A DNA stretch of 64,000 bases, taken from assembly GCF_003688895.1 (NCBI RefSeq), contig NZ_REFV01000013.1:1-64000 (forward strand), written 5' to 3'. Under the pieces are notes generated by a model. It searched no databases. It worked only from the letters and a program-made list of their open reading frames with translations, and was not told where the DNA came from. Position numbers and translations under genes: made by a program. The stretch comes from Dokdonia sinensis. GTDB taxonomy: Bacteria > Bacteroidota > Bacteroidia > Flavobacteriales > Flavobacteriaceae. Below are positions 60,674 through 64,000 of the stretch, one piece after another (position 1 is the stretch's first letter; every line of letters starts with the position of its first letter).

Positions 60674-62116
60674 ATGACAATTCTTCACGTAAGCGCCGAA
60701 TGTTATCCCGTTGCCAAAGTAGGTGGGCTGGCAGATGTGGTGGGCGCCCTTCCAAAATATCAAAATAGAATAGGACACAAAGCGAGTGTCGTGATGCCCT
60801 ATTATAAGACAAATTGGGTCGAACGTGCATCGGGAAAAGGTATATTTAGGCATAATCTGGTCGTTCTAGGTAAAACCTTTTTTGCCGAAGTTCTCGAAGT
60901 AGACAACGAGCTGGGCTTTCCGCTATTTTTAGTTAGAATAGCAGACCTTACAGATCGTGAGAAGGTATATGGTTATGAAGACGACAGCTTGCGGTTTATC
61001 GCTTTTCAGCGCTTGGTGTTGCAATGGTTGCTTACTTTAAAGAAGAAACCGGATGTTATAAACTGTCACGATTATCACACAGGATTGATTCCATTTATGA
61101 TGCAAAAGTGCCCAGTTTTTACAGATTTAAAGGATATTCCAACAACGCTTTCCATTCACAATGCCCAGTATCAAGGAGAATTCTCGCACAATTGGGGAGG
61201 ACTACTACCAGAATTTAATCACAGCGACTTAGGTCTGCTGGACTGGTACGGGAAGATAAATCCGCTGGCGACGGCCATAAAATGTGCTTGGAAAGTAAAT
61301 ACGGTTTCTCCATCGTATATGGTCGAGTTGCAGGAAAAAGCAAATGGGCTGGAAGGTCTCTTGCGTCAGGAAAAAGCAAAATGTGTAGGGATTTTAAACG
61401 GCATCGATACGGAGACTTGGAATCCATCTACGGACGAATACTTGGTAAAAAATTACAATATCCGCACTAGAGTTGCTGGACGTAAAAAGAATAAAGAAGC
61501 ACTTTGTAAAGAATTTGGGCTTGACCCATCTAAACCACTGTTTGGTTTTATAGGAAGATTGGTCTGGGAAAAAGGCGCAGATCTCCTTCCAGAAATAATA
61601 GATACTGCTTTACAACAACACGATGTTAATATTATCCTTTTAGGAAGTGGCGCACCAGAAGTTGAATATCAACTCGAAGCTTTAAAAGACAAATACCCAG
61701 GTCGCTATAATGCCTACATAGGCTATGAAGAAAGAATGTCACATTGGGTATATTCTGGAGCAGATTTTCTCCTGATGCCCAGCAGGGTAGAACCGTGTGG
61801 ATTGAATCAACTCTACAGTTTGCGCTACGGTTGCGTGCCCATAGTTAGAAGAACTGGCGGATTGAAAGACACCGTCATAGACGTAGGAGATGGTGGGAAT
61901 GGAATATGCCACGATCAGACTTCTGTATTTGATGTAGTATATAGTATAGGTAGAGCTTCAGTACTATATCATGAAAAAAAGTTCTTTAAAGAGAATCAGA
62001 AACAAATGATGGAGACAGATCACAGTTGGGAAAACGCAGCTGGAGAATATGTATCTTTATATGAGCAATTAGTAAAAACGGCAAACAACCGTAAAACCTC
62101 AAAAACCAAAAAGTAA
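60674..62116 (+). CDS. glgA: Glycogen synthase
   Basis: 480-residue GT5 enzyme transferring glucose from ADP-glucose to growing glycogen. The ADP-glucose site KVGGLADVVGALPKY lies at residues 14-28, with SIHNAQYQGEF, GFIGRLVWEKGADLL and MPSRVEPCGLNQLYSLRYG further on. It starts the glg operon; its stop shares a base with the glgC ATG. Promoter not identified with confidence. Confidence 0.95.
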   Translation: MTILHVSAECYPVAKVGGLADVVGALPKYQNRIGHKASVVMPYYKTNWVERASGKGIFRHNLVVLGKTFFAEVLEVDNELGFPLFLVRIADLTDREKVYGYEDDSLRFIAFQRLVLQWLLTLKKKPDVINCHDYHTGLIPFMMQKCPVFTDLKDIPTTLSIHNAQYQGEFSHNWGGLLPEFNHSDLGLLDWYGKINPLATAIKCAWKVNTVSPSYMVELQEKANGLEGLLRQEKAKCVGILNGIDTETWNPSTDEYLVKNYNIRTRVAGRKKNKEALCKEFGLDPSKPLFGFIGRLVWEKGADLLPEIIDTALQQHDVNIILLGSGAPEVEYQLEALKDKYPGRYNAYIGYEERMSHWVYSGADFLLMPSRVEPCGLNQLYSLRYGCVPIVRRTGGLKDTVIDVGDGGNGICHDQTSVFDVVYSIGRASVLYHEKKFFKENQKQMMETDHSWENAAGEYVSLYEQLVKTANNRKTSKTKK

Positions 62117-63384
62117 TGAACAAGAAAGTATTAGCTGTCATTTTAGGAGGCGGTCAGGGCACAAGATTATATCCACTTACGGCACAACGATCAAAACCAG
62201 CTGTTCCCATTGCAGGAAAATACAGACTTGTGGATATACCTATTTCTAACTGTATAAATTCTAATATTAAGAGAATGTTTGTTTTGACACAGTTCAACTC
62301 TGCTTCACTTAATAAGCATATCAAGCATACCTATCAGTTTTCTTATTTTTCAGAGGCTTTTGTAGATATTCTTGCCGCGGAGCAAACTCCAGAAAATAAA
62401 GGTTGGTTCCAAGGAACGGCAGATGCTGTGCGCCAGAGTTTACACCATTTTAAGGGTTACGAGTCTGAGTACATTATGATATTATCTGGTGACCAGTTGT
62501 ATCAAATGGATTTTAATAAAATGCTCAAAGCTCATATTCAGTCTGAAGCAAAAATTACCATTGCTTCTTTACCTGTGAATGCTAAGGATGCTACTTCTTT
62601 TGGTATTTTAAAGACAGATGACAACAACACCATAACGTCATTCATAGAAAAACCGTCGGAAGATTTACTTCCCGACTGGCAATCTGAAGTGAGCGATAAT
62701 ATGAAGGCTCAAGGTAAGAATTATCTCGCGTCTATGGGAATTTACATCTTTAATAAAGATTTATTAATAGAACTTCTCGAGGGAACAGATACAATGGATT
62801 TTGGAAAAGAAATCATCCCGCAATCCATTGAGACGCATAAAGTCCTTAGTTATCCCTATGAAGGATATTGGACAGACATTGGGAACATAGAATCATTTTT
62901 TGAGGCAAATATCGATTTGACCTCAGATATGCCCCAGTTTAATCTATTTAACAAAGGAAAGTCTGTACTTACAAGACCTCGTGTCCTGCCACCTTCTAAG
63001 ATTTCGGGCACAACCTTAGAAAAATCTATCATTGCCGAAGGTAGCATCATACACGGAAGTCGCATCGCAAATTCTGTGATAGGAATACGTTCCAGAGTAG
63101 GAAAAGGAACCGTAATAGAAAATGCCTACGTTATGGGAAGCAATCGTTTCCTTGATCTGGAAGAAATTAATAATGCACGAGCTACAGGCGTTCCTCACGT
63201 GGGAATAGGCGACCGTTGCTTTATAACAAACTGTATCATTGATAAAAATGCAAAAATAGGTGACGATGTGCGCATTACAGGAGGAAAGCATCTAGATGAT
63301 GTTGAGACAGAAACGTATGTCGTACGCGATGGTATAGTAGTCGTAAAGAACGGAGCAACTATCGAATCCGGAACCATCATTTAA
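62116..63384 (+). CDS. glgC: Glucose-1-phosphate adenylyltransferase
   Basis: 422 residues making ADP-glucose from glucose 1-phosphate and ATP, the committed step of glycogen synthesis. It has the nucleotide-binding LGGGQGTRLYPLTAQRSKPA (11-30), the YIMILSGDQLYQMDF region, IEKPSE and a C-terminal left-handed beta-helix. Translationally coupled to glgA and glgB by one-base TAATG overlaps on both sides. Confidence 0.95.
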   Translation: MNKKVLAVILGGGQGTRLYPLTAQRSKPAVPIAGKYRLVDIPISNCINSNIKRMFVLTQFNSASLNKHIKHTYQFSYFSEAFVDILAAEQTPENKGWFQGTADAVRQSLHHFKGYESEYIMILSGDQLYQMDFNKMLKAHIQSEAKITIASLPVNAKDATSFGILKTDDNNTITSFIEKPSEDLLPDWQSEVSDNMKAQGKNYLASMGIYIFNKDLLIELLEGTDTMDFGKEIIPQSIETHKVLSYPYEGYWTDIGNIESFFEANIDLTSDMPQFNLFNKGKSVLTRPRVLPPSKISGTTLEKSIIAEGSIIHGSRIANSVIGIRSRVGKGTVIENAYVMGSNRFLDLEEINNARATGVPHVGIGDRCFITNCIIDKNAKIGDDVRITGGKHLDDVETETYVVRDGIVVVKNGATIESGTII

Positions 63385-64000
63385 TGGGACACGTACAGAC
63401 ACATAGTTTATTTACAGATTTTGATATCAGCCTTTTTAAGGCTGGAAAACATTTTCGTCTACACGATAAAATGGGAAGCCATATATGTGAGGTGAACGGA
63501 GTAAAAGGAACCTATTTTGCAGTTTGGGCACCTAGCGCAAACCAAGTTTCGGTCGTGGGAGATTTTAATTTCTGGAAAGACGGAGAATATAAACTCAATG
63601 TACGTTGGGATTCTAGCGGTATTTGGGAAGGATTCATTCCAGAAATAGGTCACGGCGAAGTCTACAAATACAAAATTCACTCAAATCATAACGGAGTCAT
63701 AACCGAAAAAGCTGACCCTTACGCTCGCAGAGCAGAACACCCACCACAAACGGCTTCTATAGTCTACGAAACTAGCCATAAGTGGAAGGACAAAAAGTGG
63801 ATGAAAAAACGCCACAAACACAACAGTCTCAACGCTCCATATTCTGTTTATGAGGTGCATTTGGGTTCCTGGCGACGTAAGATTGAGGAAGGAAACCGTA
63901 GTTTAAGTTACTCTGAGCTCGCAACAGAACTTGTAAGCTATGTAAAGGAAATGAACTTTACACACGTAGAGTTTATGCCCATTATGGAATATCCCTACGA
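63384..64000 (+). CDS. glgB: 1,4-alpha-glucan branching enzyme, N-terminal part
   Basis: Open from ATG 63384 to the window end, 205 residues. It shows the N-terminal carbohydrate-binding module 48 (GTYFAVWAPSANQVSVVGDF, then GEVYKYKI) and the start of the GH13 barrel (YSVYEVHLGSWRR, FTHVEFMPIMEYP). It adds alpha-1,6 branches to glycogen and completes the glgACB operon. The catalytic Asp/Glu lie outside the window. Confidence 0.94.
   Translation, partial: MGHVQTHSLFTDFDISLFKAGKHFRLHDKMGSHICEVNGVKGTYFAVWAPSANQVSVVGDFNFWKDGEYKLNVRWDSSGIWEGFIPEIGHGEVYKYKIHSNHNGVITEKADPYARRAEHPPQTASIVYETSHKWKDKKWMKKRHKHNSLNAPYSVYEVHLGSWRRKIEEGNRSLSYSELATELVSYVKEMNFTHVEFMPIMEYPY

Overview
The window is a stretch of chromosome from a marine-type member of the Flavobacteriaceae (Bacteroidota). 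The signs are promoters of the TTG-(17 to 20)-TAnnTTTG kind, a FecI/FecR/TonB-receptor signalling unit, DUF4295 and DUF4199 genes, cysteine-free L28/L33/L31 ribosomal proteins, a monomeric NADP isocitrate dehydrogenase, a fused aspartokinase-homoserine dehydrogenase and many signal-peptide or lipoprotein genes. The genus cannot be proved from the window; a Dokdonia-like organism is only my guess. No rRNA, tRNA or CRISPR array was seen. The left edge cuts an IS1182-type transposase and the right edge cuts glgB. Layout: 1-0.3 kb IS end; 0.4-4.2 kb pcm, recR, a glycosyltransferase and a 2-oxoacid dehydrogenase E2; 4.3-5.9 kb a BLUF photosensor and two exported proteins; 6-9 kb exonuclease, FAH-family protein, Hpt protein, cinA; 9.2-9.8 kb rpmB-rpmG-DUF4295; 9.9-13.1 kb DUF192 lipoprotein, lgt, yidD, cysS; 13.2-20.5 kb folE, a DUF4105 protein, ABC exporter, phosphohexomutase, glycosyltransferase, DUF4199; 20.7 kb rpmE2; 21-26.5 kb TonB receptor, FecR, ECF sigma and a divergent Asp-rich lipoprotein; 26.8-34.7 kb ffh, folD, yebC, pterin dehydratase, an SDR-like protein, gcvT, a double-hydrolase fusion and a small protein; 34.8-40.4 kb the threonine operon (thrA, four-helix-bundle gene, thrB, thrC) with a leader peptide; 40.5-44.8 kb icd and an acyl-CoA carboxylase beta subunit; 45-50.4 kb small membrane protein, tilS, dsbD, CocE-like hydrolase; 51-56.1 kb yifB and an NRAMP-like/pxpABC 5-oxoproline cluster; 56.6-59.5 kb mscL, a repeat lipoprotein and a DUF2807 protein; 59.6-60.5 kb two msrB genes; 60.7-64 kb the glgA-glgC-glgB glycogen operon. 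The strongest non-gene signal is a palindrome, CGCTTTCGCGAAAGCG (core TTTCGCGAAA), with 25 exact cores in 64 kb where chance predicts well under one. Nineteen lie inside genes. All three reading frames of the element are open (AFAKA, RFRES, LSRKR), so it inserts without breaking the protein. Four copies encode the end of a signal peptide. Degenerate copies are also present. One copy, in tilS, is itself split by a 21-bp palindrome of a second family, in frame. That second family also sits inside a third repeat upstream of thrC, while a different insert sits in the same third repeat upstream of thrA. The thr operon has repeats in every gap and a four-helix-bundle gene flanked by inverted heptamer tracts. 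Other points to follow up are a Thr/Ile-rich leader peptide upstream of thrA, an NRAMP-like transporter lacking the usual metal ligands in the 5-oxoprolinase operon, and two copies of a minus-strand hairpin element at 50.5 and 50.7 kb whose stems are kept by G-U pairs.
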